From: Defluviitaleaceae bacterium
GTDB lineage: Bacteria > Bacillota > Clostridia > Lachnospirales > WQUN01
Length of the DNA stretch: 64,000 nt
Direction of reading: 5' to 3'
Assembly (NCBI GenBank): GCA_009779835.1
Contig: WRBD01000005.1
Span: 1 to 64,000 of the forward strand
Positions 26,027 through 35,610 of this stretch are shown here, one piece after another (positions within the stretch are counted from its first letter, which is position 1; the number at the start of each line of letters is the position of its first letter). The notes under the pieces are model-generated. The model worked only from the letters and a program-made list of their open reading frames with translations, did not search any database and was not told the DNA's origin. Position numbers and translations under genes: made by a program.

Positions 26027-27352
26027 TTGGATTACGTTAGGAAAATGGAGAAAAGCGGTACATTTTACAGGGATGAAATGTATGAAAAAAATGCTCGAAA
26101 GTTTCAATATGATTTTGACAACGGCAGCCTTAAACTTTTAGTAAACAATAATTTATTTCAACTTTTGTTAACAGTTACTGAAGATTGTAATTTGAGATGC
26201 AAGTATTGCTATCTTACCGATGTTTATGATTACACAAGAAATAGAACTAACGCAAATATGACATTTGAAACTGCAAAAAAAGCTATAGATATGTTTTTGG
26301 AAAATATTTCTGAAATTTCTAAAAGGAATCCCGGAAAAAAGGCTGCAATAACCTTTTATGGCGGAGAACCCCTTATGAATTTTCTTTTAATAAAAGAATG
26401 TGTTGAATATGTGAAGCTAAAAACCAAGGTAGAGATTCTATTCAATACTACAACAAATGGTGTTTTATTGGATGGTGAAATACTTGATTATTTAATTGAA
26501 AATGATTTTATTATATCTGTGAGTTTTGATGGAGCAAAGAAAAACCATGACAGGAACAGAGTTTTTCATGGAAACAAAGATTCATACGAACTTATTTATC
26601 AGCGTTTGAAAAATATTAAACACAAGTATCCTGATTATCAGAAAGTAAAAATTGTTTCGGTTATTGACTATGAAACAGATTTAACAGCCAATGTCGATTT
26701 TTTTATAAAACATAAAGGCATATTGCCCGATTTAGCAATGATAAGTTTTGTTTCGCCAACAAATACTCGTTACTTTGAACACATTACACCTGAAATATTT
26801 CAGGAATATAACCTATAGTATGAAGCAATCATTCGCGAGTATATCGAATCATTTGGACGAGAAGAAAGCGTTTCGCCCTTTATTAAAATGTTGGTTGAGC
26901 CAAGTTTATTTATGGTATTAAACAGAACTAGAATTAATGATGTGCGACCTCCAATGTTGCCATTTACAAGCACTTGTGTTCCGGGTATGAAGATAAGCGT
27001 CAGAGTAGACGGCACATACGATATGTGCGAAAGAATCAATCAAATGTTTCCGATAGGTAATGTTGTAAATGGTCTTCATTACAATGATATTGCGGATTTA
27101 ATAAGGCAATATAATGAAACTATTACTAAAAATTGTCACCTTTGCGCAATAAATAAAGTTTGTGCGCTTTGCTTCGCGCAGTGTGCTGGTGAAAATTGCT
27201 TTAAGTTAGCCGTTAATGCTTGCAACGGTAACATTATTGTTTTTTTGAGAAACTTAGCAATTCTTTATTCAATTGGAGAGCGCAATCCTGATGAATTGCA
27301 AAAATTCATTGATGTTTTTGAAGAACCGATTGAATGGTTGCTAAATAATTAA
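26027..27352 (+). pseudogene. Radical SAM/SPASM peptide maturase interrupted by an in-frame TAG
   Basis: One frame carries an N-terminal radical SAM half (CNLRCKYCYL with the CxxxCxxC cluster site, AAITFYGGEPLMNF, TTNGVLL) and, after an amber TAG at 26816-26818, a SPASM half with clustered cysteines (CVPGM, YDMCERIN, CHLCAINKVCALC, CAGENC). Apart from the TAG the reading frame is intact. The frame is also open and codon-like upstream to 25883, without any ATG, suggesting loss of the true start. TTG 26027 or ATG 26045 could start a truncated product. Known relatives modify Cys-rich peptides. Most likely a recent pseudogene; TAG is used as an ordinary stop elsewhere here. Confidence 0.85.
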
Positions 27353-27465
27353 ATCGAATATTTATAACGTTAATGATTAAACCTTTCCGATTTCCGGGTA
27401 TTGCAATTCCCCTTTTAAATCGGGAGTTTAATATCATCTGCAAGCAGAGTGAAAGGGGTAAAGTC

Positions 27466-28644
27466 ATGAATTATTTAAAATTATCTCCTAAAGTATTATA
27501 TTACGGAGATAAAAACGAAGGCTGTTTATATCACATATTCGAAGAGAAGATAGAGCCTTTAACGGGTTACAAAAATGAAATATTACACAAATCTATCTGT
27601 GATAGGATTTCATTTGATGAAATTGAGAAAATATATGGAACTCTTGCAGGAAATTTTGTAAAAGAAATGATTGCAAATGGAGTTGCATATTTATATGATA
27701 AAGATGTTTATGTAGAGCCAGTCAAATTAGTATCTGAATGGGAAATTCGAGGTTGTCTTGAAAAACCAATGGATTTAGATGACTTATATATTCAAATCAC
27801 CGATGAATGCAATTTAAAATGTGATTTTTGCTCTTTAGATGCTGTTTATAACAAATGCAAAGGTTGTTTTAAATGGAAAATACAGGACAAGCAGATATCT
27901 ACGGAAAAATTCTTGAGTATCTTAGGTCAATTTTGTAAACTAAAAATTGGCAATGTGGTGTTTTCTGGAGGAAATCCGTTGTTGTCTTGGGAGCGTGTTG
28001 TAGAAACCGTGCTTTATTTAAAAAACAAGGGTATGAAAACAAACTATTGCGTTAAAACAAATGGTTTTGGAATTTCTGATAGTATCATAAAAGACTGCAT
28101 GAAGCATGAAATAACATTTGACTTTGTTATGATTGAAAACAGTGATGTTACATCTGTTGCAATTGAAAAAATTCGAAATATAGTGGAATACAAGACATCA
28201 GAAATAATGTATAAAGACAAAAACGCAAAAATTAATTATGATAATGTTAATACAGCGGAAGTTATTCTTAATGAAAATAGGTCTAAAACTATTAAGACGT
28301 TTCTTGAGCGCATGGATACTGCCATAACCGATATATCAAATAGGAAGAAGTTTAGCAATTGTTTGTCAAAAACGTTAGCAATTACTATGTCCGGTAAACT
28401 GTTACCTTGTCCAGCTTTTGATGATTATATTGGTGATTTAACAAAAGAAAGTTTAATTGACATCTTTCAGCTACAAAAACAAGACAGATTTACTAGACTG
28501 TCAAAAGATAATATGCTTATTTGTAAGAAGTGTCCTTATCGTTACGCTTGTGTAGATTGCACATATGTAGATATGTTGGCTAACAATGGTGATATAGGTT
28601 TACTGTGTTCAAAGCCTGAACACGTACCTACGGATTTGTCTTAA
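27466..28644 (+). CDS. Radical SAM/SPASM protein, second of the peptide-modification locus
   Basis: 392 residues from the ATG at 27466, seven bases after AGGGG; the frame is open back to an ATG at 27373 without a ribosome site. An N-terminal winged region (PKVLYYGDKNEGCLYHIF...) like the peptide-recognition part of maturases, the radical SAM motif CNLKCDFC, VVFSGGNPLLSW, CVKTNGFG, and a C-terminal cysteine set (LLPCPAFDD, CKKCPYRYACVDC) for auxiliary clusters. Lies between the interrupted maturase and an ABC exporter. AT-rich like its neighbours. No Cys-rich precursor gene was found nearby. Confidence 0.88.
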   Translation: MNYLKLSPKVLYYGDKNEGCLYHIFEEKIEPLTGYKNEILHKSICDRISFDEIEKIYGTLAGNFVKEMIANGVAYLYDKDVYVEPVKLVSEWEIRGCLEKPMDLDDLYIQITDECNLKCDFCSLDAVYNKCKGCFKWKIQDKQISTEKFLSILGQFCKLKIGNVVFSGGNPLLSWERVVETVLYLKNKGMKTNYCVKTNGFGISDSIIKDCMKHEITFDFVMIENSDVTSVAIEKIRNIVEYKTSEIMYKDKNAKINYDNVNTAEVILNENRSKTIKTFLERMDTAITDISNRKKFSNCLSKTLAITMSGKLLPCPAFDDYIGDLTKESLIDIFQLQKQDRFTRLSKDNMLICKKCPYRYACVDCTYVDMLANNGDIGLLCSKPEHVPTDLS

Positions 28645-28701
28645 CAAGTAAGGTATTCGCTATTTACTATTACGTATTGGCATTAATGAAGGAGGCTGCA
28701 A

Positions 28702-29598
28702 ATGTTAAACGTAATAAACTTAAAAAAGAAATTCAAAGAAAATGTTGTTTTAAATGATGTAAGCATAAATATAAAAAGAGGTGAAATAGTCGCTTATCTT
28801 GGGTCAAATGGTGCAGGAAAAACTACTACAATAAAATGCATATGCGGATTAAATACGCCAACAGGAGGTAGGGTTGAGCTTAATAATAATACTATCGGAG
28901 TTGTGTTTGATGAAAACGGACTTTACCCGTTATTGACTGCATATCAAAATCTACTGTTTTTTGCAAAGCTTTCTGAAAACAAAAGCCAAGAAATAAACAT
29001 AGAAGAAATGCTGCGCATTGTGGGTCTTGAAGATGTTATGTACAAAAGAGTGAAGAACTTTTCAAAAGGAATGAAAAGGCGTGTTGCCTTAGCAAGGGTA
29101 TTAGTATGGAATCCACAAATTTTGATTCTTGATGAACCTTTTGATGGCTTAGATGTTTCAAGTAACAATTATATGATTAATTTTTTAAAAAACTGGGTTA
29201 AGGAACGTAATCGGTGCATCATGTTTTCTTCTCATAACATGGGTGAGATTGAAAATTTTTGCGACAGAGTAATCGTATTAAATGACGGAAAAATTATCGA
29301 AGATGATTCAGTTTGTGGTTTAATGAGAAAAAACATTTTAGGCACAGAAGTTTGCGTGCGACACGACTCGGATTTGATTAAAAGCATGGAAATACTTGAA
29401 AGTTTAACTAACTGTAATAACATACAGTCTAACGGTAATTGCATTTTTATTCCTCATCGGCAGGCATACAACAAGGAAATTCACGACTTGTTCGTAAAAA
29501 ATAATATATCGTTTGATGAGTTATCTATTCGCTATTCATCGCTTGAGGATATTTATATCGAACTTACTTCTGGCAAGGGTGACAAACATGAACAATGA
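28702..29598 (+). CDS. ABC transporter ATP-binding protein
   Basis: 298 residues. AAGGAGG before the ATG. Walker A GSNGAGKTTTIKC, signature NFSKGMKRRVALARV, Walker B ILILDEPFDGLD, switch histidine in MFSSHNMGE. The C-terminal ~80 residues resemble exporter ATPases of the bacitracin/lantibiotic-immunity type. Pairs with the permease that begins 11 bases before its stop. Likely exports or gives immunity to the peptide product of the adjacent radical SAM enzymes; that link is inferred from position. Confidence 0.93.
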   Translation: MLNVINLKKKFKENVVLNDVSINIKRGEIVAYLGSNGAGKTTTIKCICGLNTPTGGRVELNNNTIGVVFDENGLYPLLTAYQNLLFFAKLSENKSQEINIEEMLRIVGLEDVMYKRVKNFSKGMKRRVALARVLVWNPQILILDEPFDGLDVSSNNYMINFLKNWVKERNRCIMFSSHNMGEIENFCDRVIVLNDGKIIEDDSVCGLMRKNILGTEVCVRHDSDLIKSMEILESLTNCNNIQSNGNCIFIPHRQAYNKEIHDLFVKNNISFDELSIRYSSLEDIYIELTSGKGDKHEQ

Positions 29599-30316
29599 CA
29601 AGATTTTTAAAGCTTTAATATGGCGTGAATTTATCGAAGGAAAAAGATTGTTGCTTATGATTATTTTCCCTGCTATTTGCATAATGTTCGTGCCCTTTAT
29701 ATCTATATATTCAATTTTCAATAGCTTAACTGACATTGAGATTACAACAAACAACACAATCAATTCGCTAAAAAGTTTTTATGCCGTAAATCAAATGTTT
29801 TTTATTGCACTTATGATTATTCCATTTATAAGCATATCGTTCTTTGCAAGAATGTTTGTTGAAAGAAACGAAAAGACAATTGCAGTTTTAATGGCAATGC
29901 AAATTAAGCCGCAAACCTTATGGAAAGCAAAGGTTTTTATGGCAAGTTGTTTTTCAGGGGCAGTGTATATAGTATGTTGTGTAATTTATATTGCCGGAAT
30001 TAATGTTGGATTTGGGGTTAGCATGAATTTTTCTATACGTGATGCACTTGGTGTATTTGTTGTTTCTCCTATTGTCGGTTTCACACTAGCCGTATTTATC
30101 GCGCTTTTACATTGGGTTGTTAAAAATTCTGAACTTATCACAATTCTAGCTATGGCTATATCTGTTTGTGGTATATGGTCATTAAGTAGCAAACTACAAA
30201 ACATGGTTATTACTTTTCCTGTAATCGCAATTGTTTTGCTTGTTTCTATTGCAGTTTTTTTGATATGTGTAAAGATTGTATCTAAGATTCCTAACGAATA
30301 TACTGCGAATTTGTGA
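29588..30316 (+). CDS. ABC-2 type transporter permease
   Basis: 242 residues from the ATG at 29588. About six hydrophobic segments (LLLMIIFPAICIMFVPFISIY, given as residues ~19-39; MFFIALMIIPFISISFFARM; and later ones) with an amphipathic N-terminus, as in ABC-2 exporters. Translationally coupled to the ATPase gene. Last gene of the AT-rich island. Confidence 0.85.
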   Translation: MNNDKIFKALIWREFIEGKRLLLMIIFPAICIMFVPFISIYSIFNSLTDIEITTNNTINSLKSFYAVNQMFFIALMIIPFISISFFARMFVERNEKTIAVLMAMQIKPQTLWKAKVFMASCFSGAVYIVCCVIYIAGINVGFGVSMNFSIRDALGVFVVSPIVGFTLAVFIALLHWVVKNSELITILAMAISVCGIWSLSSKLQNMVITFPVIAIVLLVSIAVFLICVKIVSKIPNEYTANL

Positions 30317-30402
30317 CTGTAGATAGTTGATGCGTTATTTGTTTTGAAGTATATATTTTTTATATACTACAATCTAATAAGTACGCCTCACGGTTTCCTT
30401 TC
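30317..30402. other. Short intergenic region after the exporter
   Basis: AT-rich, no clear hairpin terminator; right-hand boundary of the AT-rich island lies here or in the next small ORF. Confidence 0.3.
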
Positions 30403-30509
30403 CTACTCATCTATCAGTAGGGCATTATTTATGCGAACAGCTTCCAATATTGCTTTTTCTCGCGTTTTTTCGAGGAACTTAAAAAAAACTTGGTCGGATT
30501 CAAAAGCCA
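30403..30509 (-). CDS. Small 35-residue ORF downstream of addA, possible remnant
   Basis: Reads MAFESDQVFFKFLEKTREK then AILEAVRINNALLIDE and stop. Charged amphipathic composition looks like real protein rather than random frame, but there is no good ribosome site and it lies 43 bases past addA. Could be the tail of a deleted gene truncated by arrival of the AT-rich island. Not recognised. Confidence 0.3.
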
Positions 30510-30552
30510 TGATGAAAAAAATATTTTTTCCCTATTATCCACCCTGCGGAGA

Positions 30553-33500
30553 TTAGAGTTGAAATTCCGGCGGGGTTGGAACTTGTAATGCCGCGACCTC
30601 CCCGCGCGCGAAAGAGTAAAGAAGCGTTTCTGCTACTTCTGTTCTTGTGGCTTCGATTAGGGCTTGCTTGTAAATTTCCAATTGAATGCGGTGAGTTTCC
30701 GCCCATTCGTTTAACGTAGCGGTGTGGGGAATTTTATCGCTTTTAAAGTCGAGAAGAATCCACTTGCCGTCTTCTTCAAAGTGGCAGTCGATTATACCGT
30801 GAACCAAAATTTTTTCGTCTGCATTTTCTATTTCGGGATAAAGTTGCTTAGCGGGAAGCGCGAGTACAAACGGAGTTTCGCGATATAGCTTTGACCGCGC
30901 CGCGGCTTTACGCAGACGCTCTGCGATGGGCGAGTTGGTTAACTTTTCTATTTTTTCGCGGTCTAGGGCGGCGGCTTCTTCGGGAGCCAATAAATTTTTT
31001 TCAGCAAGCCCTGCAATTAATTCTTCGATTTCCCCAAGTGAGGTGTGACGTTCGTAATCAATAAATTCTGTAACTTTATGAAGCGCAGAACCCATTCGCA
31101 TAGCAGTCATCCCGCTTTCCGCCTTAATAAATGACGGCGGCTCAAACACCGGCGTAATAGTTTCTGTTTCACGAAAACTACTATCCGGCGTTATGTCGTA
31201 CAAACGTTTTATTTCGGAAATTGAAAGCTTAGAGGGCAAAGATGAGTACTTTGCGGGCAAGGAACTTAACGAAGCTGTTTCTCTTTCAATTATTAAGTTT
31301 TTTTTGGGTGGGGGGAGAACCTTTTTGTTCACAAAAAGGTTCTCCCCCCAAGGTCTTAATCTAAAATATTGCTCCGCATCTTTTCTTCGTAAAATGCACG
31401 GCATTATCCAGTCAAGGTAGCTTGTTACATTTCGGCGGTAGTGGGTTGGTAAGGTTGATGCGAGGTTGCCAAGGTGGTCGCTCCATTTTTCCATTGAGTC
31501 TTGCAGGTTTTTTGTGCGGCCTGTCAGGATTAGCAATTCTTTTGCGCGTGTCATTGCTACATATAAACAGCGAAGTTCTTCCGATAAATTTTCACGGCGT
31601 GTAAGGCGCGAAAGCCCAAAACGTGCCAATGTGTTCGAGCGTGTGCGAAGGGTTGTGTTTATATAATATGGCCCGATTCCTTCCGCCGAATGCAAAATTA
31701 CCGGGCGGCGTTCATCTTCCGTGTTGAATTTTTTCGCAAGAAACGCGCAAATTACAATCGGAAATTCCAGCCCCTTTGATTTGTGAATTGTCATAAGGCG
31801 CACTTTATCGGCGGAATTAGCGGATGGTTCAGCCGCGCTTGCAACGCCGCCTGCCGCGCTTAGTCTTTCAATGTATCGGATAAAATGAAAAAGTCCTTTT
31901 AAACTTGTTTCCTCAAATTCAATAGCGCGTTCAAAAAGAAGACGCAAATTCGCTTGCCTAATAATCCCGCCCGGCATATTTGCAACGTGCGCGGGATATT
32001 TCGTCGTATCATAAATAAACCCGATTAATCGGCTTATGGGAAGATGAACCGCCGCAGAGCGGAAGCTTTCTAAATCTTTAAAAAAAGCATGGATTTTATC
32101 TTTTAAGTTCCCGGAGTGAGAAAAATATTTTAGCTTTTCGTAAAAATCACCGGAGACTTCTGCGCGGCTTATTTCAAAGAGTTCGTCTGCGGTTAGGGCA
32201 TAGACGGGGCTTGTAAGCACTGTAATCAGGTCGATATCGGTGCGGGGGTTGTCTGCTACGCGAAGAAATGCCAATGCTGTTCTTATTTCTTGCTGCTCGA
32301 AAAAGCCTTCGTTTAAGTCTGCGATTGCGTCTATTCCGTAGATTTTAAGTTCTTCAATAACTTCACCCGCGATTCCGGAAAAACTTCGCGACAAAATCGC
32401 GATATCACCTTGACGGCATTCGCGGAATTCTTTTTTTTCTTCGTCCCATATTTTTCGCGCGGCAAGAAGCTCGTTTATGCATTCCGCCAGAACGCGTGTT
32501 TCCGCGATTATATTGGAAATCGGTTCGTCGTCTGTTTCGTCCGTTTCTTCGTTTTCATCGCCGGATTGGTCTAGTAATTCAATCCACATTTGCGGGTTTT
32601 CGTCTGTTTCCGGATACACCGCATGACCGGGATGAAGCGCGGCGGCACCGTCGTAATTTACATCGCCAACCTCGCGACACATCAACTGCGAAAAGAAAAA
32701 ATTCACCGCGTTAAGAACCTCCGGGCGGCTTCGGAAATTATGAGAAAGGTCAATGCGAACGCGTTCGCCGTGGTCTTGAAATTGTTCGTATTTCTTGCGA
32801 AACAATCCCGGGTTGGCGCGGCGAAAACGGTAGATACTTTGCTTTACGTCGCCGACCATGAAACGCCTCTCGGCTACGGCGGATAGAATTAGGTCTTGGA
32901 TTTCGTTTGAGTCTTGATATTCGTCGATTAGAACTTCAAAATATTTTTGCTCCGGTGACTGCGGATGCATATCTTCGGGGCCGTTCGGATACAGAATTTT
33001 TATTGCGAAATGTTCTAAATCGGAAAAATCCATGATGTTCCGTGCGCGTTTTTCTTTCGCATATTCTTCGGAAAAACGACATGCAAGCCGCATTAAAGCG
33101 GCAACACGCGGCGAAAGTGCTTTTAAATCATCTGTCATTTTATCCGGAGGTGCGAAAAAAACGCCTTGCACCAGTTTTTTTACCCGTTCCTTTACCGTCT
33201 TGTTGCGAATGCGCTGAACGCGTTCTTTTAAGATGGGGTCAACTTCGTCTTTCGCGGTTATTGTTGGCAACCTCCCCCATTCAATGCGTGAAAAAGCGTC
33301 GTACATTTCCTCGAACGACGAGAAGGGCAAATCTTCCAACATTTCTATTTCGTCTTGCAATTTTTCTACATATTTGCACGGTCCGCCGGGTGCATTGCAA
33401 ATTTTAATCGCCTGACGCAAGCTATTAATCGCACCATCAAGCCCAAGCGCGAGTTCTTCTCTTGCAATTGCCGCCCACGGTGTCGCGTCCAAGTCATGAA

Positions 33501-34074
33501 TATTTTCAAAAACGGCGGCATATCGTTTCGCTGCTTCGCCCGGAAAAGGGTCGCTTTCCATGAAATCGTAAATTCCGCGAACAAGCGCGTCCAACCGTCC
33601 GTCAGAAGTTTTTCCGCCGTAAACATCTACGAGGTCTATAAAATCCGCGTTATCTTCGCGGGAATATTCGGCTTCAAAAAGTTCGTCCATAACTTGCGAA
33701 CGTACAAGCGAAAGCTCCGCATCGTCTCCGACTTTAAACGCGGGGTCTATATCAATCTCGGTAAAATTTTCGCGGATAAGCTTGCGACAAAACGCGTGAA
33801 TAGTTGAAATATCCGCCATCGGCAACATTGCCGCGTGATGCGAAAGGTTTTCATTTTCAGAGAGCCGCTTGGAAATTCGCTCGCGCATTTCCGCGGAAGC
33901 GGCTTCCGTAAAAGTTACTACAAGCAATCTGTCAAGCGAAACACCTTCGGAAATATGCCGAATAATCCGCTCGGTAAGCACTGCAGTTTTTCCCGAACCC
34001 GCCGCGGCGGAAACCAAAATTTCAGAAGCGTTGCAAAAAATCGCTTCCCTCTGCGCGGGTGTGAAATTATTCAT
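30553..34074 (-). CDS. addA: ATP-dependent helicase/nuclease subunit A (AddA)
   Basis: 1173 residues. UvrD-family helicase with a RecB-type nuclease; with AddB it resects double-strand breaks for recombination. Visible: Walker A LVSAAAGSGKTAVLTERI, VTFTEAAS, Walker B-like FEVLIDEYQDSNEIQD, VGDVKQSIYRFRRA, MTIHKSKGLEFPIVI, LYVAMTRAKELL, and the C-terminal nuclease core KWILLDFKSDKIP with HRIQLEIYKQAL. A perfect 42-bp palindromic repeat (31309-31350) lies in frame at residues ~909-922, in the helicase-nuclease linker. addB, normally upstream, is absent; the upstream gene is a nucleotidyltransferase overlapping by 8 bases. Confidence 0.95.
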   Translation of the reverse strand: MNNFTPAQREAIFCNASEILVSAAAGSGKTAVLTERIIRHISEGVSLDRLLVVTFTEAASAEMRERISKRLSENENLSHHAAMLPMADISTIHAFCRKLIRENFTEIDIDPAFKVGDDAELSLVRSQVMDELFEAEYSREDNADFIDLVDVYGGKTSDGRLDALVRGIYDFMESDPFPGEAAKRYAAVFENIHDLDATPWAAIAREELALGLDGAINSLRQAIKICNAPGGPCKYVEKLQDEIEMLEDLPFSSFEEMYDAFSRIEWGRLPTITAKDEVDPILKERVQRIRNKTVKERVKKLVQGVFFAPPDKMTDDLKALSPRVAALMRLACRFSEEYAKEKRARNIMDFSDLEHFAIKILYPNGPEDMHPQSPEQKYFEVLIDEYQDSNEIQDLILSAVAERRFMVGDVKQSIYRFRRANPGLFRKKYEQFQDHGERVRIDLSHNFRSRPEVLNAVNFFFSQLMCREVGDVNYDGAAALHPGHAVYPETDENPQMWIELLDQSGDENEETDETDDEPISNIIAETRVLAECINELLAARKIWDEEKKEFRECRQGDIAILSRSFSGIAGEVIEELKIYGIDAIADLNEGFFEQQEIRTALAFLRVADNPRTDIDLITVLTSPVYALTADELFEISRAEVSGDFYEKLKYFSHSGNLKDKIHAFFKDLESFRSAAVHLPISRLIGFIYDTTKYPAHVANMPGGIIRQANLRLLFERAIEFEETSLKGLFHFIRYIERLSAAGGVASAAEPSANSADKVRLMTIHKSKGLEFPIVICAFLAKKFNTEDERRPVILHSAEGIGPYYINTTLRTRSNTLARFGLSRLTRRENLSEELRCLYVAMTRAKELLILTGRTKNLQDSMEKWSDHLGNLASTLPTHYRRNVTSYLDWIMPCILRRKDAEQYFRLRPWGENLFVNKKVLPPPKKNLIIERETASLSSLPAKYSSLPSKLSISEIKRLYDITPDSSFRETETITPVFEPPSFIKAESGMTAMRMGSALHKVTEFIDYERHTSLGEIEELIAGLAEKNLLAPEEAAALDREKIEKLTNSPIAERLRKAAARSKLYRETPFVLALPAKQLYPEIENADEKILVHGIIDCHFEEDGKWILLDFKSDKIPHTATLNEWAETHRIQLEIYKQALIEATRTEVAETLLYSFARGEVAALQVPTPPEFQL
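31309..31350. repeat. Palindromic repeat, copy 2 (inside addA coding sequence)
   Basis: Perfect 20-base arms (TGGGGGGAGAACCTTTTTGT and its complement) with a 2-base loop, 42 bases in all, 14 codons. Same element as 10885-10922; the similarity continues on the right for about 12 bases (AGGTCTTAATCTA versus AGGTTTTAATTCTA). Translated as WGENLFVNKKVLPP within AddA. Confidence 0.85.
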
Positions 34075-34825
34075 GAAGCACCTTGCTTAATTCATCAAAC
34101 CAAAATCGGGCCTCTTCCGTTTTCTTTTCGATATCCTCAAGAGAAGAAACACGCAGAAAATACTCAAGCCGTTCAATTTCTCCGACCGGAATATGCTGCG
34201 AAATATGCACCAAATAATAATCTGCATGGGCGGGTGTATGTATAAGGCGTAACAAATCAACCAACGGCTCAATAACATAACGGTTGTAGTACGCGTAGGC
34301 TTCAGCGTATTGCTCCCGGCGTACATATTTAATCACTCGGCTATGTTGGCTGTAACGGTACTTAATTTCGGAAAGCCGCTCGTCATTCTGTTTTGAAAAA
34401 TCAGAGGGATTGTAATCCTTATATCGTACAACATTTTTTTTATCAAAAATTATTTTTGCGGCTTCGATTTTATCACCTTTTATTAAGATACCATCATCTG
34501 TTTGCGTCCGGCTGTGGAGTTGCCAACAAAAATCTATCATTAAATATTCACTTGTGCCGTTTAAATGATAAACCCTCTGCCTTATTTTCGGGTGATTGTG
34601 ATTCATAACATATTTGAAATCAATGTCACCTAAGCTGCATAAAACGGCTTCGACATCGTTAATAATTTGGGCTTCATACTCATCCTCGAAATCCAGCCAA
34701 AAGTCTAAATCCGAATATTCATCAACCGTTTCGTTTGCGTCCGCGCCCTCCAACCAAAGTGCATATGCATACGGTAACGGCTCAAGCGACAACTCTAATT
34801 TTTTAATGATTTCATCCCTACTCAT
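34067..34825 (-). CDS. Nucleotidyltransferase-fold protein
   Basis: 252 residues from the ATG at 34825, preceded by GGGGGAG; the frame is open farther upstream inside the next gene. N-terminal nucleotidyltransferase core: WLEGADANETVDEYSDLDFW, with the G-[AS]-x-DxD pattern, followed by a helical half rich in Tyr and His (YAEAYAYYNRYVIEPLVDLL). Related to aminoglycoside adenylyltransferase-like or DUF4037-type proteins. It overlaps both neighbours by 8 bases. Substrate unknown; not evidently a toxin-antitoxin partner. Confidence 0.75.
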   Translation of the reverse strand: MSRDEIIKKLELSLEPLPYAYALWLEGADANETVDEYSDLDFWLDFEDEYEAQIINDVEAVLCSLGDIDFKYVMNHNHPKIRQRVYHLNGTSEYLMIDFCWQLHSRTQTDDGILIKGDKIEAAKIIFDKKNVVRYKDYNPSDFSKQNDERLSEIKYRYSQHSRVIKYVRREQYAEAYAYYNRYVIEPLVDLLRLIHTPAHADYYLVHISQHIPVGEIERLEYFLRVSSLEDIEKKTEEARFWFDELSKVLHE

Positions 34826-35609
34826 ACGAAACCATCTCCCCCGGAATATTCCGTTCCGCGACTTCCAACCGTGCCACAGAAATATTATTTCCGTCCAAAA
34901 CTCGCTGAACAGTATCGAAAGCAAGCATGGGCGTGTTATTCTCCTCGCTTAAATGCGCAAGAAAAACATGCGTTTTTCCGGGTATTACAACTTCCGAAAG
35001 AAGCATACCCGCCTGTGCGTTCGACAAATGCCCGCGCTTGCCCGCAACACGTGTTTTCAAGCTGGGGTGATATCGTCCGCGTTCAAGCATTTCCGGGTCG
35101 TGGTTGCTTTCAAGAAGCAAAACCCTCGCACCTTTCAACCTCTCTTTTATATCGTCGGTAGCGTATCCGAAGTCCGTTGCGATAACCATTTTTTTTGAAT
35201 CGTCCGAAATATCGCGGAAAACATATCCCACAGGTTGAGAAGCATCGTGCGGAACATCAAACGCAGTAACTTCCGCGCCGCCAAGAACAAGCGGAGCACC
35301 CGGCTCAATTATTTTAACCTGCTCCTCGTTTAACGCGCCAAGACTTCGGTGACGCAAAAAGTAACGCCACGTAAGTGGCGTTGCGTAAATATCAGTTTTA
35401 AAACGACGCGCAATAACACCCGCGCCCGAAATATGGTCGCGGTGTTCATGCGTTATAAAAATGCCGCTCAAATTGCGAACATTCATCTTTTGAAGCGCGT
35501 ACTCAATTTTTTTTCCGCTAACTCCTGCATCTATCAAAAAATGCCGCCCGCCAATTCCCAAATAATATGCGTTCCCACTGGAACCGCTGGCAATTGTAAA
35601 AAAGTTCAT
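34818..35609 (-). CDS. MBL-fold metallo-hydrolase, YycJ/WalJ type
   Basis: 263 residues from the ATG at 35609, overlapping the stop of the preceding gene (TGATATG). Metallo-beta-lactamase fold: FLIDAGVSGKKIE, zinc-binding THEHRDHISG, AFDVPHDASQPVGY, ATDFGYATD, LLLESNHDPEML, HLSEENNTP. In Bacillus the family member WalJ (YycJ) sits in the walKR operon and is linked to cell-wall and replication control; here walKR is absent, so orthology is by sequence only. Confidence 0.9.
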   Translation of the reverse strand: MNFFTIASGSSGNAYYLGIGGRHFLIDAGVSGKKIEYALQKMNVRNLSGIFITHEHRDHISGAGVIARRFKTDIYATPLTWRYFLRHRSLGALNEEQVKIIEPGAPLVLGGAEVTAFDVPHDASQPVGYVFRDISDDSKKMVIATDFGYATDDIKERLKGARVLLLESNHDPEMLERGRYHPSLKTRVAGKRGHLSNAQAGMLLSEVVIPGKTHVFLAHLSEENNTPMLAFDTVQRVLDGNNISVARLEVAERNIPGEMVSYE

Positions 35610-35610
35610 A

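Noticed and set aside
27373-27465. Precursor peptide for the radical SAM enzymes
   Set aside because: The frame simply continues into the second radical SAM gene; no separate stop, no ribosome site, one cysteine only.
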